A stretch of 22,006 nucleotides of DNA from an uncultured Erysipelotrichaceae bacterium (GTDB taxonomy: Bacteria > Bacillota_I > Bacilli_A > RF39 > UBA660): contig CADCQR010000019.1 of the NCBI GenBank assembly GCA_902803685.1, positions 1 through 22,006 of the forward strand, read 5' to 3'. Under the pieces are notes generated by a model. The model saw only the letters and a program-made list of their open reading frames with translations, was not told where the DNA came from and did not search any database. Both the position numbers and the translations under genes were made by a program. This document shows, piece after piece, positions 6,825-14,664 of the stretch. Every line of letters begins with the position of its first letter. Position 1 is the first letter of the stretch.

Positions 6825-8042
6825 ATGACAATAAAAGAAAAATTAATGATATTAGCAGATAGTGCCAAGTATGATGCGTCTTGTTCGTCCAGTGGGAGTA
6901 ATAGAAAAAATAATGATTCCAAAGGGATTGGCAATGCTGCCGCTTGTGGTATATGCCATTCTTTTGCTAGTGATGGTAGATGTATTTCCTTATTGAAAAT
7001 ATTGATGACTAATTCATGTATATTTGATTGTAAATATTGTATTAACAGAAGAAGTAATGATGTTAAAAGAGCAATGTTTACTCCGGAAGAAATATGTGAG
7101 TTAACTATTAATTTTTATAAACGAAATTATATAGAAGGGTTATTTTTAAGTTCTGGAATTATTAAGAGCCCAGATTATACTATGGAAAGATTAATTGAAA
7201 CTATATATTTGCTAAGAACTAAGTATCATTTTCATGGTTATATTCATGCTAAAGCAATACCTGGAGCGAGTGATTACTTATTAAAAAAGTTAGGTAGCTT
7301 AGTAGATCGGTTAAGCGCTAATATAGAATTGCCAACAGAAAATAGTTTAAAGTTATTAGCGCCTCAAAAAGAAGAAAATAAAATCTCTAAAATTATGAAA
7401 ACAATCAAAGAAAATAGAAGTTATCATTTTACTCCTGCTGGGCAAAGTACACAAATGATTATAGGGGCCAGTAAAGAGACTGATTTAGATATTTTATCAA
7501 AAAGTGAAAGAATGTATGAAACATATTCTTTAAAAAGAGTATTTTATTCTGCTTATGTTCCTGTTAATAGTGATAAGTTATTACCTAGTATTAAAATGCC
7601 ACCATTAGTGAGAGAAAACAGACTATATCAAGCTGATTGGCTACTTAGATTTTATAACTACAAAGTAGATAATCTCTTAGATAAAGATAATCCTAATTTC
7701 AACATTCTTCTAGATCCAAAAGCTGATTGGGCACTAAGACATTTTGATGAGTATCCAAAAGAGATAAATAGTGCTAGTTATTATGATTTATTAAAAGTTC
7801 CAGGAATAGGACCTAAATCAGCCCAAAAGATTATTTCTTCTAGAAGATATTATAAATTAGAATTTAATGACTTAAAGAAAATGGGTATATCAATGAAAAG
7901 AGCTAAATACTTTATTTTATGTAATGGTAAATATTTTACTGATATGAATATATTTAAAAAGAAAATTATTGAAAGTAATTTATTATTAGAGGATAAAATA
8001 ATTACTAATAAGGGTATTCAATTGAGTTTATTTAATGAATAA
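6825..8042 (+). CDS. Putative DNA modification/repair radical SAM protein (UDG-linked family, TIGR03916-like)
   Basis: A 405-residue radical SAM enzyme. The 4Fe-4S/SAM motif is C65-x3-C69-x2-C72 (CIFDCKYC), and the family-typical context is visible: LADSAKYDASCSSSGSNR near the start, GICHSFASDGRCISLLKILM before the cluster motif, NYIEGLFLSSGIIKSPDYTM after it. A helix-hairpin-helix, VPGIGPKSA (residues 325-333), suggests DNA binding. Additional cysteines C20, C41, C44 and C53 sit in the N-terminal segment. This family co-occurs with a partner often fused to uracil-DNA-glycosylase and is annotated as DNA modification/repair; the reaction is unknown to me. ATG 6825 is chosen for GGTGAT upstream, the match to family N-termini and the promoter at 6780-6808; in-frame extension to 6780 runs through the promoter. 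It overlaps the next gene by 8 bases. Confidence 0.93.
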   Translation: MTIKEKLMILADSAKYDASCSSSGSNRKNNDSKGIGNAAACGICHSFASDGRCISLLKILMTNSCIFDCKYCINRRSNDVKRAMFTPEEICELTINFYKRNYIEGLFLSSGIIKSPDYTMERLIETIYLLRTKYHFHGYIHAKAIPGASDYLLKKLGSLVDRLSANIELPTENSLKLLAPQKEENKISKIMKTIKENRSYHFTPAGQSTQMIIGASKETDLDILSKSERMYETYSLKRVFYSAYVPVNSDKLLPSIKMPPLVRENRLYQADWLLRFYNYKVDNLLDKDNPNFNILLDPKADWALRHFDEYPKEINSASYYDLLKVPGIGPKSAQKIISSRRYYKLEFNDLKKMGISMKRAKYFILCNGKYFTDMNIFKKKIIESNLLLEDKIITNKGIQLSLFNE

Positions 8043-8784
8043 GATATATTTATATGACGATAATTTTCATTCTTTAATTATCTTAGTAGTTGAATTAATT
8101 AAGTTAAATATAATACCAGATGATATAAAGACTGAAAATAGCTATACTTATGGGTTATTTGATGAAACATTATATTTAAAAATAACTAATTATAAAGAAA
8201 ATATTGAATATCTAAAAAGTAAATTATCTAGAAGAATAATTATGAGTATATATTATGTATATTTATCAGAAAATAAAAATAAGGAGCTTATTATCTATAA
8301 CTTTATTAGGAATGCTTTAATTTATAAGGATAAAGTGTTTTTTTACAGAAATAAAGATTGTGTTAATGATGTTATTAAAATATCCAAGTACGTGGCTAAT
8401 GAAAAGCATAAACTAATTGGCTTTTTAAGATTCAAAGAGATGAAAAATAATTTCTTGTATGCTCAAATATCCCCTAAGAATAATGTTATTAGATTAATTT
8501 CTTTGCATTTTAAACATAGATTACCTAATCTTAATTGGATAATAAAAGATAAAAATAGGGGTATTTTTGTTATATACTATCAAAAAAAGATTGTGTATCT
8601 TACAGAAAAAGAGATAGTAAGTTTAAATTTAACATTAACGACAGAAGAAGAATTTATAGAAGATTTATGGAAAACATTCTTTAAAACAGTAGCAATCAAA
8701 GAAAGAGAGAATTTAAAGTGTCAAAGAAACTTTATGCCAAAAAGATATTGGGAAAATATGATTGAAATGGAGGATAAGCTATGA
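8035..8784 (+). CDS. TIGR03915-like DNA metabolism protein, partner of the radical SAM enzyme, no UDG domain
   Basis: A 249-residue protein matching the family encoded beside the UDG-linked radical SAM enzyme (TIGR03915, overlapping DUF4130). Family signatures in order: GFLRFKEMKNNFLYAQISP (residues 129-147), HFKHRLPNLNWIIKDKNRG (158-176), LWKTFFKTVAIKEREN (211-226) and FMPKRYWENM (233-242). Many relatives carry a C-terminal uracil-DNA-glycosylase-like domain; this one ends 10 residues after the MPKRYW motif, so that domain is absent and none is encoded elsewhere in the window. The start overlaps the radical SAM stop by 8 bases and its own stop overlaps the next start (ATGA), giving a tightly coupled three-gene operon. 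A shared role in DNA repair or base modification is inferred from the family and partner. Confidence 0.9.
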   Translation: MNKIYLYDDNFHSLIILVVELIKLNIIPDDIKTENSYTYGLFDETLYLKITNYKENIEYLKSKLSRRIIMSIYYVYLSENKNKELIIYNFIRNALIYKDKVFFYRNKDCVNDVIKISKYVANEKHKLIGFLRFKEMKNNFLYAQISPKNNVIRLISLHFKHRLPNLNWIIKDKNRGIFVIYYQKKIVYLTEKEIVSLNLTLTTEEEFIEDLWKTFFKTVAIKERENLKCQRNFMPKRYWENMIEMEDKL

Positions 8785-10319
8785 AAAGAATTATAACTGG
8801 AGATGAATTAAAACAAGTAAAAAAAGAGGCTGTGAATACTCTCTGTGATGCTGTCGCATCTACTTTAGGACCATCTGGAAATAATGTATTGATAAGCAAT
8901 AGTGAAGTAAGTCCTTTTATTACTAATGATGGTGTTACTATTGCCTCAAATATATCTAGTACTAATGAAGCAATAAATAGTATCTATGAAATAGTCAAAG
9001 AAGCATCTTTAAAAACAAATGAAATAGTTGGTGATGGGACAACTACAACAATGGTGCTTCTCCAAGAAATATTTAATGAGGGATTGAAAGAGATTGATTC
9101 TGGAAAGAACCCAATCGTATTAAAAGAAGAATTGAACAAATCATTAGTAAAAGTATTATCGTTGATTAAAAAGTTAAATAAGTCTACTAAAACTTCGGAT
9201 TTAGAATCGATTGCTTCGGTAGCTGCTAATAGTATAGAAATAGGAAGATTTCTTTCAGAAATATATCTTAAGATGAAAAGTAAATATTCGATTAAATTAA
9301 CTGAAGGAACAAAGTTAGATACTTATTACAGAGTAAATTATGGATATGATATTGAAATAGATGGATTGTCTAATATGTACTTTAAAAAAACAAAGGAATT
9401 AAAATTAAGAAACGCTTATATCCTATTAATAAAGGGATATCTACAAAACTTAGAACAAATAAGTGAAGCAGTAAATGAAGCCCTAACCAGTAATAAAATC
9501 CTGATAATCTTTACTGAAGATTATGATGAAAGTATTAAACAGGAGCTATTAGTATACTTTTTAAATGCCAACAAAAATATATTTATTATAAAATTGCCGG
9601 ACTATGCCTCGCATCGAGAAAAAATAGAAACAGATATTTCAACGTTAGCCAGTGCCACTATTAAAAACATTGATTATGAAAGAATATATTTTAGTGACTT
9701 AGGAGTAATAAAAAATGTAGTAATAAGAAAAGAAGAAATTATATTATCAATTGCTCCTAGTAAAGTAAAAAAATTAGTCGCTGAATTGCAAGCGGAAGTA
9801 AAAACTTGTACTAGTGAATATGAAAAAGACTTTCTTATAAGTAGACTATCAAAATTAGAAAATGGCATAGCAACAATATATGTTGGTGGTAACACAAAAA
9901 CAGAAATACGAGAAAAGATAATGCGATATGAAGATGCTTTATGTGCCTTAGAGATTGCTAAGGAAGGGGTTGTATTAGGCGGCGGAGTAACCTTGTTAGA
10001 TGTGAGTGATAAACTAAGTATTAACACACTAGGAGATGCAATTTTACAAAAAGCTTTAAGAAGCCCATTTGAAAGAATAGCCGAAAATACAGGAAAAGAT
10101 GGTTCTATTATCAAAAAAGAAATTATTAATTCCAAGTATAATAAGATATACAATTTCAAGGATGATCAATATGAAACTGCTGAAGCAACCAAAATATTAG
10201 ATCCAGTTGAAGTTGTAATCTCAGCACTTAGAAATGCTGTTAGTATATCTTCAATTTTATTGACAATAAATTATTTAGTGGTAAATCAAAATATAGAAAA
10301 TGAAAAGGAAGTTTTATAA
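8781..10319 (+). CDS. Divergent GroEL-like (group I) chaperonin in a DNA-repair operon
   Basis: A 512-residue chaperonin alignable to GroEL along its length (GroEL is about 540). The equatorial ATP site is intact: TLGPSGNNV (28-36), ITNDGVTIA with D50 at the D52 position, GDGTTTTMVL (84-93) with D85 at D87, YEDAL with D385 at D398, EGVVLGGGV (395-403), and LDPVEVVISALRNA near the end. The apical domain keeps SNMYF (about 197-201), but helices that grip substrate and GroES look changed: the GroEL APGFGD segment reads LPDYASH, and one helix-H leucine position holds Ala. The C-terminus ends NIENEKEVL without GGM repeats, and there is no groES gene nearby. It overlaps the preceding gene by ATGA. 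It is therefore unlikely to be the housekeeping GroEL; a specialised chaperonin serving operon partners is inference. GGAG lies before ATG 8781. Confidence 0.88.
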   Translation: MKRIITGDELKQVKKEAVNTLCDAVASTLGPSGNNVLISNSEVSPFITNDGVTIASNISSTNEAINSIYEIVKEASLKTNEIVGDGTTTTMVLLQEIFNEGLKEIDSGKNPIVLKEELNKSLVKVLSLIKKLNKSTKTSDLESIASVAANSIEIGRFLSEIYLKMKSKYSIKLTEGTKLDTYYRVNYGYDIEIDGLSNMYFKKTKELKLRNAYILLIKGYLQNLEQISEAVNEALTSNKILIIFTEDYDESIKQELLVYFLNANKNIFIIKLPDYASHREKIETDISTLASATIKNIDYERIYFSDLGVIKNVVIRKEEIILSIAPSKVKKLVAELQAEVKTCTSEYEKDFLISRLSKLENGIATIYVGGNTKTEIREKIMRYEDALCALEIAKEGVVLGGGVTLLDVSDKLSINTLGDAILQKALRSPFERIAENTGKDGSIIKKEIINSKYNKIYNFKDDQYETAEATKILDPVEVVISALRNAVSISSILLTINYLVVNQNIENEKEVL

Positions 10320-10340
10320 AATAATATTTATATATGCTAA

Positions 10341-10369
10341 TTGAAAATTCTATATATATTAGATAGAAT
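10341..10369 (+). promoter_or_regulatory. Promoter with internal inverted repeat, upstream of an unknown gene
   Basis: TTGAAA (10341-10346), 17-base spacer, TAGAAT (10364-10369): each hexamer is 5/6 to consensus. An inverted repeat ATTCTAT (10347-10353) / ATAGAAT (10363-10369) starts right after the -35 and covers the -10, so it could be an operator, or a weak AT-rich hairpin for the chaperonin transcript. Confidence 0.6.
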
Positions 10370-10448
10370 ATAGATTAGGAATCAAAATAATGAAAATTAT
10401 TTGTTGACTTTTGAATCTATGGACATAGAAATATCTTCAGGAGGGTAT

Positions 10449-11240
10449 ATGCGAGTATCGATATTCAATAGAGACAATTCACAAGGCTATAAAGATGAGT
10501 ATATTAAAATAATAAAAGAATTAAAAAATAACTGTATCTCCTTTAACAACAAGAAATATTCTTATTTCGAATATGTTAATACTCATATATTTCATAACTG
10601 GAAGTTTCGAGGAACATACTTGGATTGTTATAGCTATTTAGAGTCATTAGGTATAAATATTAACAGTAAAAAAATTACTTTAGATGCTTTCCTTAATTTT
10701 TTAGAATTTATTTTAAATATTCAATTTCTAATGGAAAAGATAAAATATTATTACGAAAATACAAAGTTTTCCATTCTTTCAAAAAGCATAATTAGTCATA
10801 ATATTCCTTTAATATTAGAATCTTTAGGCTATCAAGCCTATGATTTAGAAGACAGAATAATTATAGCTGAAAAAGATATAGATTACTCTGATTTAGAAAA
10901 CATGTTACCAAATGATATATATGAATTGGCTCTATCTTATAAAAGTATAAATAATAATGGTATTAAAATAAAAAGGATTATATTAGATAAAATATATGCT
11001 TTTATACTAAAAGATTCAGAGAAATATAAGAGTTATAATACTTCTCTTTATAATTGTATAAAAACAGTTATTACTAAAATGGGTGTTTGTTCTGATATTA
11101 GTAAAAAGTATCAAGGATTATCAAATTATATGTTAAAAAAGTACTATGATGAATGTTTTGATATGATGATTTACTTAATTAAGACAGATAAAATAACGAA
11201 ATATCGTGATGAGATAAAAAGTATTACTACTAATGAATAG
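10449..11240 (+). CDS. Hypothetical protein, unrecognised
   Basis: Not recognised. The 263-residue product is soluble, rich in Lys, Ile, Tyr and Asn, and mostly helical by eye, with no signal peptide, no clear membrane helix and no catalytic motif I can defend. A hydrophobic helical stretch sits at about residues 73-90 (TLDAFLNFLEFILNIQFLME), and aromatic/Tyr-rich segments recur. ATG 10449 is chosen because AGGAGGG lies just upstream (10439-10445, though with short spacing); a TTG at 10401 and ATG at 10419 extend the frame but lack a ribosome site. It has its own promoter about 80 bases upstream and follows the chaperonin by 129 bases, so it may be independent of the SOS-like operon. Confidence 0.65.
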   Translation: MRVSIFNRDNSQGYKDEYIKIIKELKNNCISFNNKKYSYFEYVNTHIFHNWKFRGTYLDCYSYLESLGININSKKITLDAFLNFLEFILNIQFLMEKIKYYYENTKFSILSKSIISHNIPLILESLGYQAYDLEDRIIIAEKDIDYSDLENMLPNDIYELALSYKSINNNGIKIKRIILDKIYAFILKDSEKYKSYNTSLYNCIKTVITKMGVCSDISKKYQGLSNYMLKKYYDECFDMMIYLIKTDKITKYRDEIKSITTNE

Positions 11241-11263
11241 AAGTTAAAAAAATGTATATTTTC

Positions 11264-11290
11264 TTGACTAAAAATTGATTTAAATATAAT
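11264..11290 (+). promoter_or_regulatory. Promoter of the sortase operon
   Basis: TTGACT (11264-11269) and TATAAT (11285-11290) with a 15-base spacer; TAATAT at 11287-11292 gives a 17-base alternative. It lies about 100 bases upstream of the surface-protein gene. Confidence 0.6.
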
Positions 11291-11295
11291 ATAGT

Positions 11296-11330
11296 ACTAG
11301 TAAGATATGAATTGGAAGTATATTACTAGT
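11296..11330 (+). promoter_or_regulatory. Leader hairpin or operator before the sortase operon
   Basis: ACTAGTAA (11296-11303) is perfectly repeated in inverse as TTACTAGT (11323-11330), and three more pairs (ATA/TAT) extend the stem past one mismatch. It begins at or just after the predicted transcription start, so it would form a 5'-end hairpin in the mRNA, or act as a DNA palindrome for a regulator. Confidence 0.5.
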
Positions 11331-11388
11331 GTAAGTATTTACTTATTTCTAATTTGTATCTACATAAAAAACAAAAGGAGGATTCAAT

Positions 11389-11952
11389 ATGAAAAAGTCG
11401 CTATCAGGACTATTTGCTTTATTACTTTTGGTTACAAGCGTAGTTTTACCTATGAATGTATTCGCAACCAATGAATCAGATTTACTTGCTAAAGCTAAAG
11501 AGCCAATTACAGTAAATGGAAAAACAATTAGAGTTAAATCAGAAGTAATAACACAAGTTGAGAGATACTTAAAAGAATATGAAATTTCTGATAAAGATTG
11601 TAAGTTCATCTCTGACAAAGTTGATGAAGCAATTGAAATTGCTAAATCAGCAAAAGCAACTGGTTGGAACGGTTTAACGGCTTCACAAAAGGCTAAAATG
11701 ATTTCATTAGCAGAAGAAATCAACAAAAGTACTTCTGTAAAAGCAACATTAACAAGTGATGGATTGTTAACAATTTACAATTCAGATGGTTCAGTATTTA
11801 CTAAATTATCTGATGTATTTACAACTTCATTATCAGATGGTGCTTCTACAAGCTATACAGGAGTTGCTACTGCAGCATCAATTATAGTAATTGCTATTGC
11901 TGCTACTGGCGCAGTTCTTGTAGGAAAAAAAGTAAGCAAAGCTAATGCTTAA
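11389..11952 (+). CDS. Secreted, C-terminally anchored surface protein; probable substrate of the adjacent sortase
   Basis: A 187-residue exported protein. Residues 1-26 form a Sec signal peptide (MKKSLSGLFALLLLVTSVVL core) with likely cleavage after VFA. The mature part is helical and charged (KEPITVNGKTIRVKSE, then VERYLKEYEISDKD) with a short beta-like stretch GLLTIYNSDGSVFTKL. The C-terminus has the layout of a wall-sorting signal: a Ser/Thr-rich segment ending TSYTG (154-158), a hydrophobic helix (159-179), and a basic tail KKVSKANA. There is no LPXTG, so STSYTG would be an unusual recognition motif, or the protein may simply be tail-anchored. AAAGGAGGA gives a strong ribosome site before ATG 11389. 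The sortase gene overlaps its 3' end by 8 bases, which strongly suggests they work together. Confidence 0.8.
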   Translation: MKKSLSGLFALLLLVTSVVLPMNVFATNESDLLAKAKEPITVNGKTIRVKSEVITQVERYLKEYEISDKDCKFISDKVDEAIEIAKSAKATGWNGLTASQKAKMISLAEEINKSTSVKATLTSDGLLTIYNSDGSVFTKLSDVFTTSLSDGASTSYTGVATAASIIVIAIAATGAVLVGKKVSKANA

Positions 11953-12598
11953 GAAACTAATCAGAAAATTTATAGCAATTGCACAAGAGTTGGCAATTGC
12001 TATATTTTTCACTAGTATAATTCTGCTAATAACATATTTTGTAATAGGTGATGTTGCAACTGATGTTCTATCATTGACTAAAATCCTCGAAAGAAATTTT
12101 AATGAAAAGGCAAAAAAGACAGAAATAACTTATAATGCCGAAACTAAGAGCTTAGTAAAATATCCCGCATGGGGAGAACAGTTTGCCACCTTAACTATTA
12201 AGAGCATTCAAAGATATGATTTGCCGGTATATCACGGTGATACCTTAGACATTATCAAAAATGGAGTTGGTCATAATGCAGGGACTCATTTTCCTGGCGA
12301 AGGTGGATCTATAGTCTTAGGAGCGCATAATAGCGTAAGAGATTTTTACTATCTTCCACAAGTTAAAATTGGTGATACAATATCCATTAAAACATCATAC
12401 GGTATATTCGATTATGACGTGTATGATACAGATATAATTCAAGAAAAGGATGAATCAAAATTACCCATTCAGAGTGACGAAGAAATATTAATGTTATATA
12501 CATGTTATCCTGTTGGTGGTATAGGTTATAGGGATAAGAGATATGTAGTATATGCTAGATTGGTACTAGTAGAGCAAGTAGGTGATAACAATGGCTAA
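11945..12598 (+). CDS. Class D-like sortase
   Basis: A 217-residue membrane-anchored transpeptidase that would cleave a sorting motif at T-G and attach the protein to the wall. The N-terminal anchor is residues 15-35. The catalytic domain follows: YPAWGEQFATLTI, the PVYHGDTLDIIKNGVGH segment, PGEGGSIVLGAHN with catalytic H128, LYTCYPVG with catalytic C187, and DKRYVVYARL with R199. The Y-P-x-x-G-E opening and G-V-G-H...P-G-E pattern are typical of class D sortases. A nucleophile Cys in L-x-T-C is present, so it should be active. The start is coupled to the preceding substrate gene, and its stop overlaps the next start by 8 bases; all three form one operon from the promoter at 11264. Confidence 0.92.
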   Translation: MLKKLIRKFIAIAQELAIAIFFTSIILLITYFVIGDVATDVLSLTKILERNFNEKAKKTEITYNAETKSLVKYPAWGEQFATLTIKSIQRYDLPVYHGDTLDIIKNGVGHNAGTHFPGEGGSIVLGAHNSVRDFYYLPQVKIGDTISIKTSYGIFDYDVYDTDIIQEKDESKLPIQSDEEILMLYTCYPVGGIGYRDKRYVVYARLVLVEQVGDNNG

Positions 12599-13397
12599 GC
12601 TAAGAGTGTTATTCTACTATTTATTTGAAGTAATTAATTCATTATTACTATGTTTAGTTGTGATATTATCAATAGCTAGGCTAACTATATTTAATGAAAA
12701 ATACATCATAAAAGTATTTGAAAATAATAACTATTATGAATATGTTGATAAAGAAATAAGAGAAGATATGTCTAACGTATTAATTCCATCACAATTGCCT
12801 GCTGATGTTCTAATTGATATATATAATATAGATGAAGTAAAGCAAGACACCAATATGCTTGTTAAGAATATTTATGAAAATAAAAATGTAAATGTTGATA
12901 TAACAGATATTTCTAGTAAATTAAAAGCTAATATAAATCAATATCTTCATGAGAATAATATTGAAGTATTAGAAGAAGACTCGATAGATAAAATAATTAA
13001 GCAGATGACAGATATATATATAGAAAAAATTACTCAGGCAAATATCTATAAGACAATTGGAAAAATAGTATCAAAGATATATAAATATATTGACATTATT
13101 ATTATTTCTATTACTGCAATATTTATATTATTATATTTATTGAGTAGAAAAATATATAAAGATAATAATATAAGTTTATCACTGCTTATAAGCAGTTTCT
13201 TAACAATATTTATTGTCAAATATATAAATATTAATATAAATATAAATAATATATTTATTTGGAATGACAATATATCTGCAATATTACATGATATTATAAA
13301 TAATATTTTTAGCTATATATCAATAACTAGCTATATATTGATTGCGTTAGGAATATTAATTATTGCATTAAAAAAAGAGAAAAAGGAAACTAAATAA
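12591..13397 (+). CDS. Four-helix membrane protein of the sortase operon
   Basis: A 268-residue membrane protein, family not named. A first membrane helix (about residues 8-32) is followed by an extracytoplasmic region of roughly 130 residues (starting NEKYIIKVFENNNYYEYVDK), then three closely spaced helices (around IDIIIISITAIFILLYLL, LLISSFLTIFIVKYI and TSYILIALGILIIAL) and a basic Lys/Glu tail. This layout resembles membrane proteins found beside sortases in other Bacillota. ATG 12591 is chosen because AGGTGA lies 6-8 bases upstream; GTG 12582 would be inside that site. It overlaps the sortase stop by 8 bases and is followed by a terminator, so it is the last gene of the operon. A role in handling or presenting the sortase substrate is inference from context. 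Confidence 0.75.
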   Translation: MAKLRVLFYYLFEVINSLLLCLVVILSIARLTIFNEKYIIKVFENNNYYEYVDKEIREDMSNVLIPSQLPADVLIDIYNIDEVKQDTNMLVKNIYENKNVNVDITDISSKLKANINQYLHENNIEVLEEDSIDKIIKQMTDIYIEKITQANIYKTIGKIVSKIYKYIDIIIISITAIFILLYLLSRKIYKDNNISLSLLISSFLTIFIVKYININININNIFIWNDNISAILHDIINNIFSYISITSYILIALGILIIALKKEKKETK

Positions 13398-13398
13398 T

Positions 13399-13442
13399 AA
13401 AAGATGTTTGTATAAACTCCAAGTTTTTATGGACATCTTTTT
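13399..13442 (+). terminator. Terminator of the sortase operon
   Basis: AAAGATGT (13400-13407) pairs with ACATCTTT (13433-13440), with an inner stem AAACT/AGTTT (13414-13418 / 13422-13426), followed by more T residues. It directly follows the membrane-protein stop. Confidence 0.75.
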
Positions 13443-13481
13443 ACTTTAGTGTCAATTTACATTAATATAAATGGTATCTGA

Positions 13482-13510
13482 TTTACTAAATATATTCTAT
13501 ATGTTATAAT
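13482..13510 (+). promoter_or_regulatory. Promoter of the LytR-CpsA-Psr gene (extended -10)
   Basis: TTTACT (13482-13487), 17-base spacer, TATAAT (13505-13510) with a TGT extension. It lies 27 bases before the gene. Confidence 0.65.
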
Positions 13511-13536
13511 ATACGCATTAATTTGAGGTGACATAT

Positions 13537-14619
13537 ATGAAAAAAATGAAAAATATTTTTTCTGCTATTTTATTAATAATGTCGTTTGTTTTGTTTTTTT
13601 TTATTATAAGAATAGACTTATTGCCTAAGAAATATTTAATTATAATAATTACTCTCTTGTTACTAATAAATATCATAGAGATTATTTTACTTAATAAAAA
13701 AAAGATATTTTTAAAAATTATGGCTATTTTTTTGATTGTAATAACATCAATTTTTAATATAGGTTGTATTTATTATACATATAATACTAATAAATTTTTT
13801 AGAGAAAAGTTTAAAGAGGAAAAAATACCAAAACATAAGACTGCATATAATATTTATTTAACTGGAAAAGACTTTGCTGGTTTATCAGATTTTAATATGA
13901 TTATTACAATAAATACGGAAACTAGCAAAATCTTGTTGACATCTATTCCTAGGGATTACTATATAGATGTATATAGTCATAATACTAAAGACAAGTTAAG
14001 CTTTATAAGTCATGATACTGATAGAACTATAGCTATTAAATCGTTAGAAAATTTTTTCGATATAAAAATAGATTACTATTTTGAAGTAGATACTTCTAGC
14101 TTAGTAATACTAGTTGATGAAATTGGAGGAATAAACTATTGTTCTGATAGAGAGTTTGTAACCACACATTCCCAAGTAATAAACACATATAATGATACTA
14201 AGGGCAATAAATTATATATTAAGAAAGGTTGCCAGCATCTAAACGGTATACAGACATTGGCTGTTGCCAGAGAAAGAAATGCCTTTCCAGGAAGAGATAG
14301 GGTAAGACAGGCTAATTGCCAAAGGATTCTCATAGAAATATTTAATAAATTAAAAAGCTTTGACACACTAACAAACTATCAAAATATTATGAAAGATATT
14401 AGTGAAAGTTATACTACGGATATTCCAATAAAAGTAATTGGTGATTTAGTTAAGAGTACATTGGACGGTAAAAATAATTGGAGTATAGAAACACAAGCTG
14501 TAGATGGTGTAGATGACCATGATATTGTTCATTTAGGCACAACGACAGATTGGGTTATGTATCCAAGTATGGATACTGTTGAAGAAGCTAAGACAAAAAT
14601 TAAACAAATATTGGAATAA
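13537..14619 (+). CDS. LytR-CpsA-Psr (LCP) family cell-wall polymer ligase
   Basis: A 360-residue membrane protein. Three N-terminal hydrophobic helices (about residues 7-24, 33-52 and 58-80) precede an extracytoplasmic LCP domain, which transfers undecaprenyl-linked anionic polymers onto peptidoglycan. Family signatures: YLTGKDFAGLSDFNMIITI (108-126), ILLTSIPRDYYIDVY (132-146) with R139, VDEIGGINY (193-201), KKGCQHLNGIQTLAVARERN (229-248) and GRDRVRQANCQRIL (252-265). The site before S-D usually reads R-S-D but is L-S-D here, so one pyrophosphate-binding Arg appears missing, while the SIPRD and RDRVRQ arginines are kept. ATG 13537 is chosen with GAGGTGA just upstream; GTG 13528 overlaps that site. 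It is monocistronic, with its own promoter and a terminator at 14665. Confidence 0.9.
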   Translation: MKKMKNIFSAILLIMSFVLFFFIIRIDLLPKKYLIIIITLLLLINIIEIILLNKKKIFLKIMAIFLIVITSIFNIGCIYYTYNTNKFFREKFKEEKIPKHKTAYNIYLTGKDFAGLSDFNMIITINTETSKILLTSIPRDYYIDVYSHNTKDKLSFISHDTDRTIAIKSLENFFDIKIDYYFEVDTSSLVILVDEIGGINYCSDREFVTTHSQVINTYNDTKGNKLYIKKGCQHLNGIQTLAVARERNAFPGRDRVRQANCQRILIEIFNKLKSFDTLTNYQNIMKDISESYTTDIPIKVIGDLVKSTLDGKNNWSIETQAVDGVDDHDIVHLGTTTDWVMYPSMDTVEEAKTKIKQILE

Positions 14620-14664
14620 TTAATAAAACAACTCTTTTTAAGATAGTATATTAACAAAAATAAG

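Noticed and set aside
9674..10159. 161-codon minus-strand open frame
   Set aside because: It lies entirely inside the chaperonin gene, whose conserved residues fix the + frame; it has no ribosome site of its own and reads as low-complexity antisense.
11349..11726. 125-codon minus-strand open frame
   Set aside because: It is antisense to the signal peptide and body of the surface protein, which has a strong ribosome site and coherent domains.
13046..13270. Minus-strand open frame in the sortase-operon membrane protein
   Set aside because: Antisense of AT-rich membrane-helix codons; no support for expression.
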